Shown piece by piece: positions 1 to 8,340 of a DNA stretch of 64,000 nucleotides (position 1 is its first letter; the number at the start of each line of letters is the position of its first letter). Made by a program: the position numbers and the translations under genes. The notes under the pieces were generated by a model. It was not told the DNA's origin and ran no database searches. It saw nothing but the letters and a program-made list of their open reading frames with translations. The DNA is from Lachnospiraceae bacterium MA2020 (lineage in GTDB: Bacteria > Bacillota > Clostridia > Lachnospirales > Lachnospiraceae), in the NCBI GenBank assembly GCA_000746015.1, contig JQKK01000010.1, positions 62,001 through 126,000 of the forward strand, read 5' to 3'.

Positions 1-609
1 AAGCCGGCAGTAAAGACTGTGGCAAAGCCAAAAACTGATGAGCTGGAGATACCTGAGATAGATCTTTCCAAAACCGAGCCTCTTGCTATGGAAGAGCCTC
101 TTGTTATAGACGAGATAGTATCTATCGAAGAGCCTGTAATAGATAATGATAAGATAAGTATTGATGATCCTGTACTTATCGATGAACCGGTTTTCCTCGA
201 AAATCCTTTTGATAATGTAAAGAAGGTTGCAAAGCCTAAAGCTGTACAGGCGGCTGAAAAGAAAGAAATGCCGATAAAGCCTGCATTTGAGATAAAAGCA
301 GTCAGAGAGGCATTACCATCTGAAGTGGCTGAGACGGAGGAGACAATGGTTGAATACGAAGAGCCTATTGAGGCTTCGGAGCCTGTGAGGGATGATGTGC
401 CTAATATGAGAATTGTGCTTGAGGAGCAGGCAAAGAGCGCTCCTGTAGCAATTTCCAATGGTGGATTGAGCAGGAACGAGCAGGTTCTTGCAATGCATCA
501 TGAGGGCAAAACCAACATAGAGATTGCAAAGGCACTTGCTATGGGTGTAGGCGAGGTTAAGCTTGTAGTCGGTCTTTATGATAAAGAAAACAAGGGAGCT
601 AAGGTATAA
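1..609 (+). CDS. Hypothetical acidic protein with C-terminal HTH-like segment (5' partial)
   Basis: The reading frame is open back to base 1, so the gene almost certainly starts upstream of the window; the first in-frame start codon, GTG at 19, has no ribosome binding site. The visible part is rich in E, D, I, P and V and low in complexity for about 140 residues. It then ends in a compact segment (NEQVLAMHHEGKTNIEIAKA) that reads like a small helix-turn-helix. The architecture, a disordered acidic linker plus a C-terminal HTH, resembles DUF6115-type proteins of Lachnospiraceae, but that match is from memory. Its stop codon overlaps the next start by one base, so the two genes are probably co-translated. 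Function unknown. Confidence 0.6.
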   Translation, partial: KPAVKTVAKPKTDELEIPEIDLSKTEPLAMEEPLVIDEIVSIEEPVIDNDKISIDDPVLIDEPVFLENPFDNVKKVAKPKAVQAAEKKEMPIKPAFEIKAVREALPSEVAETEETMVEYEEPIEASEPVRDDVPNMRIVLEEQAKSAPVAISNGGLSRNEQVLAMHHEGKTNIEIAKALAMGVGEVKLVVGLYDKENKGAKV

Positions 610-1022
610 TGAAGCTGAAATATTATCTTCGCGGACTAGGGGTAGGAATGGCAGTAACGGCGATAGTACTTAGTCTTTCTTTTGCAGGCAGGGATAGAAA
701 GCTCAGTGATGAGGAAGTTCGGGTACGCGCCAAGGAAATGGGACTTACGGAGGCACATGAGGTGCTGGCTGAGCGTAAGGCCGGCGAAGCTGATGTGACT
801 TCGATGGAAGCTGTAGAGACAATAGATACTTTTGAGACAGAGATGCCTGTTGAAGATAATCCAGAGGAAGACTCTGTGTCAGAAGATAGTATTGTGTCTG
901 TCAATAGTACTGTATCGAGTGATACTGTATCAAATGATACCGTTTCAGACAGTACGGTTTCAGACAGCTCTGTATCCGGAAACTCCGTTTCAACAGACGG
1001 AACGTATCATCCGGAGCCGTGA
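609..1022 (+). CDS. Small membrane-anchored protein with S/V/D-rich tail
   Basis: This 137-residue protein starts with a basic N-terminus and one hydrophobic segment (about residues 10-27), so it is probably a signal anchor or signal peptide. The next ~40 residues are charged and look helical. The last ~50 residues are a degenerate repeat of the type D-T-V-S/D-S-V-S, which is likely unstructured on the cell surface. The ATG overlaps the TAA of the upstream gene by one base. A hairpin at 1095-1130 may end this transcript. I recognise no family. Confidence 0.6.
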   Translation: MKLKYYLRGLGVGMAVTAIVLSLSFAGRDRKLSDEEVRVRAKEMGLTEAHEVLAERKAGEADVTSMEAVETIDTFETEMPVEDNPEEDSVSEDSIVSVNSTVSSDTVSNDTVSDSTVSDSSVSGNSVSTDGTYHPEP

Positions 1023-1065
1023 CAATTGATCTGAAAAAACAATATTTATAAAAAGAGAAAATGTA

Positions 1066-1094
1066 TTGCACAACGCACCCGCGTGTGTTATAGT
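1066..1094 (+). promoter_or_regulatory. Promoter of rpsB-tsf
   Basis: TTGCAC at 1066-1071 and TATAGT at 1089-1094 are separated by exactly 17 bases. This predicts a start near 1101 and a leader of about 130 bases before rpsB. The leader contains short stems and may hold S2 autoregulatory structure, but I recognise no described motif. Confidence 0.7.
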
Positions 1095-1137
1095 AGTCAA
1101 GTATGTGGCTTATCATGCCCGTACTTGACTATTTTAT
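1095..1137 (+). terminator. Hairpin with T-rich tail overlapping the rpsB promoter
   Basis: AGTCAAGTA (1095-1103) pairs perfectly with TACTTGACT (1122-1130). An inner GGC/GCC pair extends the stem, and ATTTTATT follows. For transcripts arriving from the upstream gene this is a plausible intrinsic terminator. The stem's first bases lie at the end of the -10 element, so RNA started at the rpsB promoter (about 1101) lacks most of the 5' arm and would escape it. Confidence 0.5.
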
Positions 1138-1234
1138 TAATCAGATATACTGATCTGTGGTCGGTGCCTTATGATAATGAGGTCTTCTGCAGAGCTGACG
1201 TATATCGACGCTACAAACCGTAGGAGGTAAGAAA

Positions 1235-1954
1235 ATGAGCGTTATTTCAATGAAGCAGTTACTCGAGGCAGGTGTACACTTTGGACACCAGACAAGAAGA
1301 TGGAACCCTAAGATGGCTCCTTACATCTACACAGAGAGAAATGGTATCTATATCATCGATCTTCAGAAGTCTGTAGGTAAGGTTGACGAGGCTTACAACG
1401 CAATCGGTGACATCGCAGCTAACGGCGGCACAATCCTTTTCGTTGGTACAAAGAAGCAGGCTCAGGACGCTATCAAGTCTGAGGCAGAGCGTTGCGGAAT
1501 GTACTATGTAAACGAGAGATGGCTCGGTGGTATGCTCACAAACTTCAAGACAATCCAGTCAAGAATCAAGAGACTTAAGGAAATCGAGACAATGTCTCAG
1601 GACGGTACATTCGATGTTCTTCCTAAGAAGGAAGTTGCACTTCTTCAGAAGGAGTGGGATAAGCTTGAGAAGAACCTTGGCGGTATCAAGAACATGAAGC
1701 AGATCCCAGACGCTATCTTCGTTGTAGATCCTAAGAAGGAGAAGATCTGCGTACAGGAAGCTCACAAGCTTGGTATCACTCTTGTTGGTATCGCTGATAC
1801 AAACTGCGATCCTGAGGAGCTTGATTATGTAATTCCTGGTAACGATGATGCTATCCGTGCAGTTAAGCTTATCGTTTCTAAGATGGCTGACGCTGTTATC
1901 GAGGCTAACCAGGGTGTAACTGAGGCTGATGCAGCTGAGGAAGCAGCAGAATAA
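1235..1954 (+). CDS. rpsB: 30S ribosomal protein S2
   Basis: This 239-residue protein has the normal length for S2. Family hallmarks include the N-terminal [19 protein letters not shown], the [10 protein letters not shown] and [10 protein letters not shown] stretches, and the ADTNCDP motif near residue 190. It binds the 30S head/body junction late in assembly. A TAGGAGGT ribosome binding site lies just upstream of the ATG. tsf follows after 53 bases in the usual rpsB-tsf operon. The short A/E-rich C-terminal tail is typical of Gram-positive S2. Confidence 0.98.
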   Translation: MSVISMKQLLEAGVHFGHQTRRWNPKMAPYIYTERNGIYIIDLQKSVGKVDEAYNAIGDIAANGGTILFVGTKKQAQDAIKSEAERCGMYYVNERWLGGMLTNFKTIQSRIKRLKEIETMSQDGTFDVLPKKEVALLQKEWDKLEKNLGGIKNMKQIPDAIFVVDPKKEKICVQEAHKLGITLVGIADTNCDPEELDYVIPGNDDAIRAVKLIVSKMADAVIEANQGVTEADAAEEAAE

Positions 1955-2007
1955 TCAAATAATCAACGAGTAACATTTACTTCACTTGATTTTAAGGAGA
2001 TAAAAAG

Positions 2008-3132
2008 ATGGCAATCACAGCAAAGCAGGTTAAGGATTTAAGAGAGATGACCGGCGCAGGCATGATGGACTGCAAAAAAGCCCTTGCAGCTTGCGATGGT
2101 GATATGGACAAGGCAGTTGAGTTCCTTCGTGAGAAGGGCTTGGCTGGTGCACAGAAGAAGGCTGGACGTACAGCAGTTGAAGGTCTTTCTGTAACAGCTC
2201 TTTCAGAGGATGGAAAGACAGCAGCAGTTGTAGAAGTTAACTGTGAGACAGACTTCGCAGCTGGTTCTGATCCATTCAAGGAGTTCGTTGGTGACGTTGC
2301 AGCTCAGGTACTCGCTTCGGATGCAGCTGATGTTGATGCACTTCTTGCTGAGAAGTGGATCAAGGATCCTTCTGAGACAGTAGCTGACGAAGTTGCTATC
2401 CAGGTTGGTCAGAAGATCAGAGAGAACATCAAGATCCGTCGTTTTGCTAAGCTTGAGGAGCAGAACGGTTTCGTTGCAGCTTACATCCACGCTGGCGGTA
2501 AGATCGGTGTTCTTGTTGACGTTGAGACAGACGTTGTTAACGACGCTGTTAAGGAGATGGGTAAGAACGTAGCTATGCAGGTTGCAGCTATGAATCCTCA
2601 GTATATCAGCGAGAATGATATCTCTGATGAGGAGAAGGCACACCTTAAGAGCCTTACAGTTGACAGCGCATTGAACGATCCTGCATCACTTCCTAAGCCA
2701 ATTCTTAATGCCCTTATCGACAAGGCAGTTAGCGAGAAGCTTTGGAGCGACGAGGATATCGCTATCTACGAAGAAAAGAAGAGCAACATGAACTACCTCT
2801 TCAACTTCCTTTCAAAGGAAGCTGCAGCTAAGCTTGCAGAGCTTGCTATCGCAGATAAGGCTCAGATATCTGAGAACAAGATTTTCGCAGGTCTTGTTCA
2901 GGGCCGTGTTTCTAAGCAGTACAAGGAACTCTGCCTTGCAGACCAGGCTTACGTTAAGGCTGAGGATGGCAAGCAGTCTGTACAGAAGTACATCGACGAG
3001 GTTGCTAAGGCTAACGGTGCTAAGATCACTATCAAGAACGTTGTTCGTTTCGAGACTGGTGAAGGTATGGAGAAGGTTGAAGAAGATTACGCAGCAGAAG
3101 TTGCAAAGGCAGCTGCTGAGGCAAAGAAGTAA
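2008..3132 (+). CDS. tsf: Elongation factor Ts (long form)
   Basis: EF-Ts is the GDP exchange factor for EF-Tu. The N-terminal UBA-like domain (VKDLREMTGAGMMDCKKAL) and the first core motif (VEVNCETDFAA) are canonical. At 374 residues it is clearly longer than the usual ~280-310. The extra length is a ~60-80 residue segment around residues 215-290 (through KPILNALIDKAV and the NMNYLFNFL region) plus a charged A/E/K tail. Codon choice is strongly biased, as expected for a highly expressed gene. It is the second gene of the rpsB operon, and a terminator follows at 3164. Confidence 0.96.
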   Translation: MAITAKQVKDLREMTGAGMMDCKKALAACDGDMDKAVEFLREKGLAGAQKKAGRTAVEGLSVTALSEDGKTAAVVEVNCETDFAAGSDPFKEFVGDVAAQVLASDAADVDALLAEKWIKDPSETVADEVAIQVGQKIRENIKIRRFAKLEEQNGFVAAYIHAGGKIGVLVDVETDVVNDAVKEMGKNVAMQVAAMNPQYISENDISDEEKAHLKSLTVDSALNDPASLPKPILNALIDKAVSEKLWSDEDIAIYEEKKSNMNYLFNFLSKEAAAKLAELAIADKAQISENKIFAGLVQGRVSKQYKELCLADQAYVKAEDGKQSVQKYIDEVAKANGAKITIKNVVRFETGEGMEKVEEDYAAEVAKAAAEAKK

Positions 3133-3163
3133 TTTATCTCTACTGAATACATACGTGATTATG

Positions 3164-3195
3164 AAAGGGCTTCTGGGCTTCCAGAGGCCCTTTTA
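3164..3195 (+). terminator. Intrinsic terminator of rpsB-tsf
   Basis: A 12-bp stem (arms 3165-3176 and 3181-3192, one G-T wobble) with loop GCTT overlaps the start of a TTTTAT tail. Confidence 0.85.
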
Positions 3196-3216
3196 TACAT
3201 ATATAAAGAGGTTGGG

Positions 3217-3582
3217 ATGATTTCTTTTAATTTATCTAGAGCATTTGGCGAAGGCATAATAATGGCTCTGTTTTTAGGACTTATCTCAAAGAAAAGACCG
3301 GAATTCAGAGTTAGATATTTTGTTCTTTGCCTGTTTTTGGAATTGATTTCTGTACTTTCCCTTTATATGGGGCAGGAGGATTCGTCATTTTTCTTTTGGC
3401 ATCCATATATAGTTTTTTGTATAGCTGATCTGTCAGATTACTCTACATATAAAAGGGAACATTTTGAGAAGCTGCTTCTGTGGCCTGTGTTTGTTATTCC
3501 GGTCTTATCCGGTATCGTGCTTACAGTTGGTTGGCTTATTAAATTGTATCATAGGAATTTTTTTGATATTTTGGGGATTTAA
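3217..3582 (+). CDS. Small integral membrane protein
   Basis: This 121-residue protein has three or four hydrophobic segments (about residues 10-22, 33-50, 62-70 and 88-110) and short basic loops (KKRPEFR, YKREHFEK). That pattern fits a polytopic membrane protein. A weak AGAGG ribosome binding site precedes the ATG. It lies alone between the tsf terminator and the dNTPase gene. I recognise no family and can assign no function. Confidence 0.55.
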   Translation: MISFNLSRAFGEGIIMALFLGLISKKRPEFRVRYFVLCLFLELISVLSLYMGQEDSSFFFWHPYIVFCIADLSDYSTYKREHFEKLLLWPVFVIPVLSGIVLTVGWLIKLYHRNFFDILGI

Positions 3583-3633
3583 AAAAGGAAATTGGGGTTC
3601 TCTGTCAAATAAATAATAATGAGGTATTGTTTT

Positions 3634-4641
3634 ATGACGATAAGAGAAAACCTTGAAAAAATTGAAAATGAACTCTTAAGTCCCTATGCATGTCGTTCGG
3701 CTGAGTCAAAGGGACGTGAGCGGGCAGAAGATGAGTGTGATGTACGCCCGGCTTTCCAAAGAGATCGAGACAGGATCATTCACAGTAAGGCGTTTAGGAG
3801 ATTAAAGGATAAGACGCAGGTCTTTTTGACACCGCAGGGTGATCACTATAGGACACGTCTTACTCATACGCTTGAGGTATCACAGATATCAAGAACTATA
3901 GCTAAAGCTCTTATGCTGAATGAGGATCTTACGGAAGCCATAGCACTGGGACATGACCTGGGGCATACTCCGTTTGGTCATGCGGGCGAGCGCGCATTAA
4001 ATAAGATTAATCCCGGTGGCTTCATTCATTCGAGACAGTCACTAAGAGTTGTTGATGTTCTTGAAAAAGATGGCAAAGGGCTTAATCTTACATTCGAAAC
4101 GAGAGATGGTATAGTTAATCATCAGACAAGCTGCAAGCCGGTCACCTTAGAAGGAAAGGTCGTGAGACTATCAGATAAGATAGCTTATATCTATCATGAT
4201 ATGGATGACGCGTTGAGAGCAGGTATTCTTAAGGATGACAGAGTTCCAAAGCCAATAATGAGAGTACTCGGTGATACTCCTGAAAAGAGACTGGATACTC
4301 TTATTAAGAATGTGATAAATTCCAGTCTTGATAAACCGGATATCTCAATGTCAAGAGATGTTGAGAAGGCTATGTTTGACCTGAGAGCGTGGATGTATAA
4401 ACATGTTTATACTAATCAGGTAGCAAAGAGTCAGGAAGGTAAGGCTGAGGCACTTGTCGAGACATTATATTATCATTTTCTGACAAATATAGATAAGCTT
4501 CCGGAAGAATACCAAAAGCTTATCGCACTAGGGGAAACGAGGGAAAGAGCTGTAACAGATTATATATCTTCTATGACTGACCGATATGCGGTAGGACTTT
4601 ACAATGATTTGTTCATACCGATACCTTGGCATGTCCTATAA
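3634..4641 (+). CDS. dgt: Deoxyguanosinetriphosphate triphosphohydrolase-like HD protein
   Basis: This HD-superfamily dNTP triphosphohydrolase releases the deoxynucleoside plus tripolyphosphate. The metal-binding pattern is visible: H in RTRLTHTLEV, the HD pair in LGHDLGHTPFGHAGE, and a later D in RLSDKIAYIYHD. The RDRIIHSKAFRRLKDKTQVF stretch is the family signature. I prefer ATG 3634, because GAGGT at 3621-3625 sits 8 bases upstream; an earlier ATG at 3619 overlaps that site. This gives 335 residues, typical of the short clostridial form. It lies upstream of dnaG and rpoD, a common Firmicute arrangement. Confidence 0.93.
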   Translation: MTIRENLEKIENELLSPYACRSAESKGRERAEDECDVRPAFQRDRDRIIHSKAFRRLKDKTQVFLTPQGDHYRTRLTHTLEVSQISRTIAKALMLNEDLTEAIALGHDLGHTPFGHAGERALNKINPGGFIHSRQSLRVVDVLEKDGKGLNLTFETRDGIVNHQTSCKPVTLEGKVVRLSDKIAYIYHDMDDALRAGILKDDRVPKPIMRVLGDTPEKRLDTLIKNVINSSLDKPDISMSRDVEKAMFDLRAWMYKHVYTNQVAKSQEGKAEALVETLYYHFLTNIDKLPEEYQKLIALGETRERAVTDYISSMTDRYAVGLYNDLFIPIPWHVL

Positions 4642-4646
4642 TGCGT

Positions 4647-4718
4647 CCAATCGAATTAGGAAAATAGCCGCAAGCGGCATTCGATTGGCGCAAGTAAACG
4701 AAATTTACATTTCGTTTA
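4647..4718 (+). repeat. Two consecutive hairpins between dgt and dnaG
   Basis: The first hairpin pairs CCAATCGAAT (4647-4656) with ATTCGATTGG (4679-4688) and encloses an inner GCCGC-AA-GCGGC stem. The second is a perfect 10-bp stem, TAAACGAAAT (4695-4704) with ATTTCGTTTA (4709-4718), closed by a 4-base loop. Neither ends in a clean T-run. They may act as weak terminators or mRNA-stability structures, or be a short palindromic repeat. Confidence 0.55.
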
Positions 4719-4743
4719 TATTAGCAAACTGGAGGAAGAAATA

Positions 4744-6501
4744 TTGTATTATCCTGATGAGATAATAGAGGAAGTACGTTCTAGAAATGACATAGTGGAT
4801 GTCATTGGAGGCTATGTCCATTTAAAAAAATCAGGCTCCAATTATTTTGGATTATGTCCGTTCCATTCTGAAAAATCTCCATCCTTTTCGGTCTCAGGTA
4901 TCAAGCAGATATATTATTGCTTTGGTTGCGGAGTAGGGGGAAATGTCGTTTCATTCATAATGAATTATGAGAACTGCTCTTTCCAGGAGGCGCTAAAGAT
5001 ACTTGCTGACAGAGCAGGTATAAAGCTGCCAGAGGCAGACTATTCTGAAGAGGCTAAAAAGAAGGCTACTGAGAGAGAAAGGCTATATGCCATAAATAAG
5101 GAAGCTGCATCTTTTTATTATAAGTTGCTTCGTAGTCCGGAGGGAGCTGTCGGATTTAGATACTTTAATGACAGAAAGCTTACTAAGGATACGATGCAAA
5201 AATTTGGTCTTGGGTATGCAGGCCAGAGCAGTGCTGTCTGTAAATGGCTTAAGAGCAAAGGATTTACTGATAAAGAGCTGATGCGTTCGGGACTTGTTAA
5301 TTTTGACGAAAAGCGCGGAATGATGGATAAGTTCTGGAACAGAGTGATGTTTCCGATAATGGATACATCAAACAGGGTTATAGGTTTTGGTGGCAGAGTC
5401 ATGGGAGATGGCAAGCCCAAATACCTTAATTCACCGGAATCGCCTATATTTGACAAGGGCAAAAATCTCTATGGCTTAAATATAGCAAGACGCACAAGAA
5501 AGGGCTACATGATAGCCTGTGAAGGCTATATGGATGTCATAAGTATGCATCAGGCAGGGTTTACAGAGGCAGTTGCATCTTTGGGAACTGCATTTACTCC
5601 GGATCATGCAAGGATACTTAAGCGATACACGGATGATGTCAGGCTGACTTATGACTCTGATGAGGCCGGTGTAAAGGCTGCACTAAGAGCAATACCTATA
5701 TTAAAAAGTGCAGGTATATCGGCTCGGATAATTCATCTGGAGCCGTATAAGGACCCTGATGAATTTATTAAAAATCTTGGGGCGGAGGAGTTTCAAAAGA
5801 GGATCGACAGTGCAGAGAACAGCCTGATGTTTGAGCTGCATGTCATGCAAAAAGAATATAATCTTGGTGATCCGGATGGCAGGACGAGATTTGAAGAGGC
5901 TATGGCAAAACGTCTTGCGGAGATATCAAGTGAGCTTGAGAGAGGTAATTATATAGAAGCGGCTGCAGCCGAGTATATGATAAGCTCGGATGTGCTTAAG
6001 AGGGCTGTTGAATCAGCTGTATTGAGAAGTGAAGGTGTAGCGGCTGCTCCGGTCAGAACCAGGACAACTATTAAAAAAGATAAAAATGAAGATGGGGTTA
6101 TCAAAGCTGAAAAGCTGCTGCTTACGTACATTACAGACAATGAGGCCATATATGATGCAGTAAAGCCTTATCTTTCAGCCGAGGATTTTTCGGGCGGCAT
6201 CTGTAAGATGGTCGCTGAGCTTCTGTGGAAGCAGATGGAAGAAAATGCTATGAATCCTGCTGCTATAGTGAGCCATTTTGTGGAAGTGGATGAACAGCGT
6301 GAGGTAGCTGAGATCTTTAATACCAAGCTTGATGAGGGCTTGTCAAAACAGGAAAAGACAAGAGCGCTTACAGAGCTTGTAATAAAGATAAAGAAAGCCA
6401 GCCTTTCAAGGATTACAGGTGAAGCTGCTAATCCGCTAGAGCAGATGGTCAGAGAAAAAAGGATCATGGAAAAACTCCAGAGGATCCAGATAACTTTGTG
6501 A
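4744..6501 (+). CDS. dnaG: DNA primase
   Basis: DnaG makes the RNA primers for replication. The N-terminal zinc ribbon ligands are C38, H41, C59 and C62. The TOPRIM catalytic centre is visible at about residue 260 (CEGYMDVI) and about residue 304 (TYDSDEAG). The C-terminal third is the DnaB-binding helical region. The start codon is TTG at 4744, with GGAGGAAG at 4731-4738 fixing it; no ATG lies nearby in frame. At 585 residues the length is normal. rpoD follows 28-40 bases downstream, the classical macromolecular-synthesis arrangement. Confidence 0.97.
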   Translation: MYYPDEIIEEVRSRNDIVDVIGGYVHLKKSGSNYFGLCPFHSEKSPSFSVSGIKQIYYCFGCGVGGNVVSFIMNYENCSFQEALKILADRAGIKLPEADYSEEAKKKATERERLYAINKEAASFYYKLLRSPEGAVGFRYFNDRKLTKDTMQKFGLGYAGQSSAVCKWLKSKGFTDKELMRSGLVNFDEKRGMMDKFWNRVMFPIMDTSNRVIGFGGRVMGDGKPKYLNSPESPIFDKGKNLYGLNIARRTRKGYMIACEGYMDVISMHQAGFTEAVASLGTAFTPDHARILKRYTDDVRLTYDSDEAGVKAALRAIPILKSAGISARIIHLEPYKDPDEFIKNLGAEEFQKRIDSAENSLMFELHVMQKEYNLGDPDGRTRFEEAMAKRLAEISSELERGNYIEAAAAEYMISSDVLKRAVESAVLRSEGVAAAPVRTRTTIKKDKNEDGVIKAEKLLLTYITDNEAIYDAVKPYLSAEDFSGGICKMVAELLWKQMEENAMNPAAIVSHFVEVDEQREVAEIFNTKLDEGLSKQEKTRALTELVIKIKKASLSRITGEAANPLEQMVREKRIMEKLQRIQITL

Positions 6502-6541
6502 TTTATTTTATCATACATTTATATAAAAGATGGGAGAAAAA

Positions 6542-7666
6542 ATGGCAACATTAGACGATCAGACAAAAGCACTGTTCCTTGAAAAATGTAGAGAGCTTAT
6601 TGCTTTGGGTAAGAAGAAAAAGGGTGTTCTGGAAGACAGCGAAGTAAATGACTTCTTTGCCGGAATGAATCTTACTGCAGAGCAGTTTGAAAATGTGTTT
6701 GAAGCTCTTGAGCGCGAAGGCGTTGAAATCCTCAAGATAAATTCTGCGGATGATGAGCCAACAGAGAGAGATCTCGAGCTTGAGGATGAAGACAGTGAGG
6801 ATATGGAGAATATTGACCTCTCCGTTCCGGACAGCGTATCTATAGAAGATCCTGTCAGAATGTACTTAAAGGAAATCGGTAAGGTGCCACTCCTTTCAGC
6901 AGATGAAGAGATCGAGCTTGCACAGCGCATGGAAGAAGGCGATGAAGAGGCAAAGAAGAAGCTTGCTGAGGCTAACCTTCGTCTTGTTGTAAGTATCGCT
7001 AAGAGATATGTTGGACGTGGAATGCTTTTCCTTGATCTTATCCAGGAAGGTAACTTAGGTCTTATCAAAGCTGTTGAGAAGTTTGATTATAGAAAAGGTT
7101 ATAAGTTTTCTACTTATGCAACATGGTGGATCCGTCAGGCTATAACACGTGCTATAGCTGATCAGGCTCGTACTATCAGAATCCCGGTTCACATGGTTGA
7201 GACTATCAACAAGCTCATCAGAGTATCACGTCAGCTTCTTCAGGAGCTTGGTCGTGAGCCTATTCCTGAGGAGATCGCAAAGGAAATGAACATGCCTGTT
7301 GAGCGTGTAAGAGAGATCCTCAAGATTTCTCAGGAGCCTGTATCACTTGAAACTCCTATAGGTGAAGAAGAAGATTCACATCTTGGTGACTTCATTCAGG
7401 ATGATCAGGTGCCTGTACCGGCAGATGCTGCTGCATTTACTCTTTTGAGAGAGCAGCTTGCAGAGGTTCTTGAAACACTTACAGACAGAGAGCAGAAGGT
7501 TCTCCGACTCAGATTTGGTCTTGATGATGGAAGAGCACGCACTCTTGAAGAAGTAGGTAAGGAGTTTAATGTAACACGTGAGCGTATAAGACAGATTGAG
7601 GCTAAGGCTTTGAGAAAGCTCCGTCATCCAAGCCGCTCAAGAAAGCTTAAGGATTATCTCGAGTAA
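6542..7666 (+). CDS. rpoD: Primary RNA polymerase sigma factor
   Basis: This is the housekeeping sigma-70 (SigA). Region 1.2 is [18 protein letters not shown]. Region 2 includes [33 protein letters not shown] and RTIRIPVHM. Region 4 ends in [20 protein letters not shown]. The upstream ATG at 6530 overlaps the GGGAG site (6532-6536), so I prefer ATG 6542, which gives 374 residues. It forms an operon with dnaG, and its stop overlaps the trmK start by one base. Region 1.1 is short and acidic, as in other clostridial SigA proteins. Confidence 0.97.
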   Translation: MATLDDQTKALFLEKCRELIALGKKKKGVLEDSEVNDFFAGMNLTAEQFENVFEALEREGVEILKINSADDEPTERDLELEDEDSEDMENIDLSVPDSVSIEDPVRMYLKEIGKVPLLSADEEIELAQRMEEGDEEAKKKLAEANLRLVVSIAKRYVGRGMLFLDLIQEGNLGLIKAVEKFDYRKGYKFSTYATWWIRQAITRAIADQARTIRIPVHMVETINKLIRVSRQLLQELGREPIPEEIAKEMNMPVERVREILKISQEPVSLETPIGEEEDSHLGDFIQDDQVPVPADAAAFTLLREQLAEVLETLTDREQKVLRLRFGLDDGRARTLEEVGKEFNVTRERIRQIEAKALRKLRHPSRSRKLKDYLE

Positions 7667-8340
7667 TGAACCTTTCAAAACGATTAAGTAAAATCGTATC
7701 GATGGTGCCTAAGGGATCAAGGATAGCAGATGTAGGCTGTGACCATGGCTTTGTGACAATAGAGCTGCTTGAAAATGGCATAGCAGCATCTGCATGTGCT
7801 CTTGATGTCAATCGCGATCCTCTTGAAAAAGCAAGGGAAAACGCCAGAGCACATGGCCTTGAGGACAGAATCGAATTTTATCTGTCGAATGGCCTTGAAA
7901 AGCTGCCGGCAGATAAGGCAGATACAGTTATAATTGCCGGTATGGGCGGCATACTTATAACGGACATCCTTGAAGGTACACCGTCATACGTGAAAAAAGA
8001 TATAAAAAGATACATACTTGCACCACAGTCAGAGTACTCACGCTTCAGACATTATCTGCATGACAACGGATATTGTATAATCGACGAGAAGATGGTAATG
8101 GAAGACGGCAAATACTATCCGATAGTAGTCGCTGAAGTTTCTCAGAATATACAAAAATATGAAAAAGAAATAGAGTATCGATATGGTAAAATATTGATAG
8201 ATGAAAAAGATGAGTGCCTGATTGAATGTATGAGGCATGATGCTCGCATTATCAAAGATCTGCTTAAGAATGACTCTCTTCCGGAGAGTCGCAGATCAGA
8301 GCTTGAAAGTGAGCTTGCCCAGATGGAGGGGTTGGTATGA
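7666..8340 (+). CDS. trmK: tRNA (adenine(22)-N(1))-methyltransferase TrmK family
   Basis: This SAM-dependent methyltransferase forms m1A22 in tRNA. The Rossmann SAM motif IADVGCDHGFVTIELL lies near residue 20 and the family motif IAGMGGILITDIL near residue 88. At 224 residues the length matches TrmK. Its ATG overlaps the rpoD stop and its stop overlaps the next start (ATGA), so the three genes are translationally coupled. trmK directly after rpoD is common in Firmicutes. Confidence 0.93.
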   Translation: MNLSKRLSKIVSMVPKGSRIADVGCDHGFVTIELLENGIAASACALDVNRDPLEKARENARAHGLEDRIEFYLSNGLEKLPADKADTVIIAGMGGILITDILEGTPSYVKKDIKRYILAPQSEYSRFRHYLHDNGYCIIDEKMVMEDGKYYPIVVAEVSQNIQKYEKEIEYRYGKILIDEKDECLIECMRHDARIIKDLLKNDSLPESRRSELESELAQMEGLV

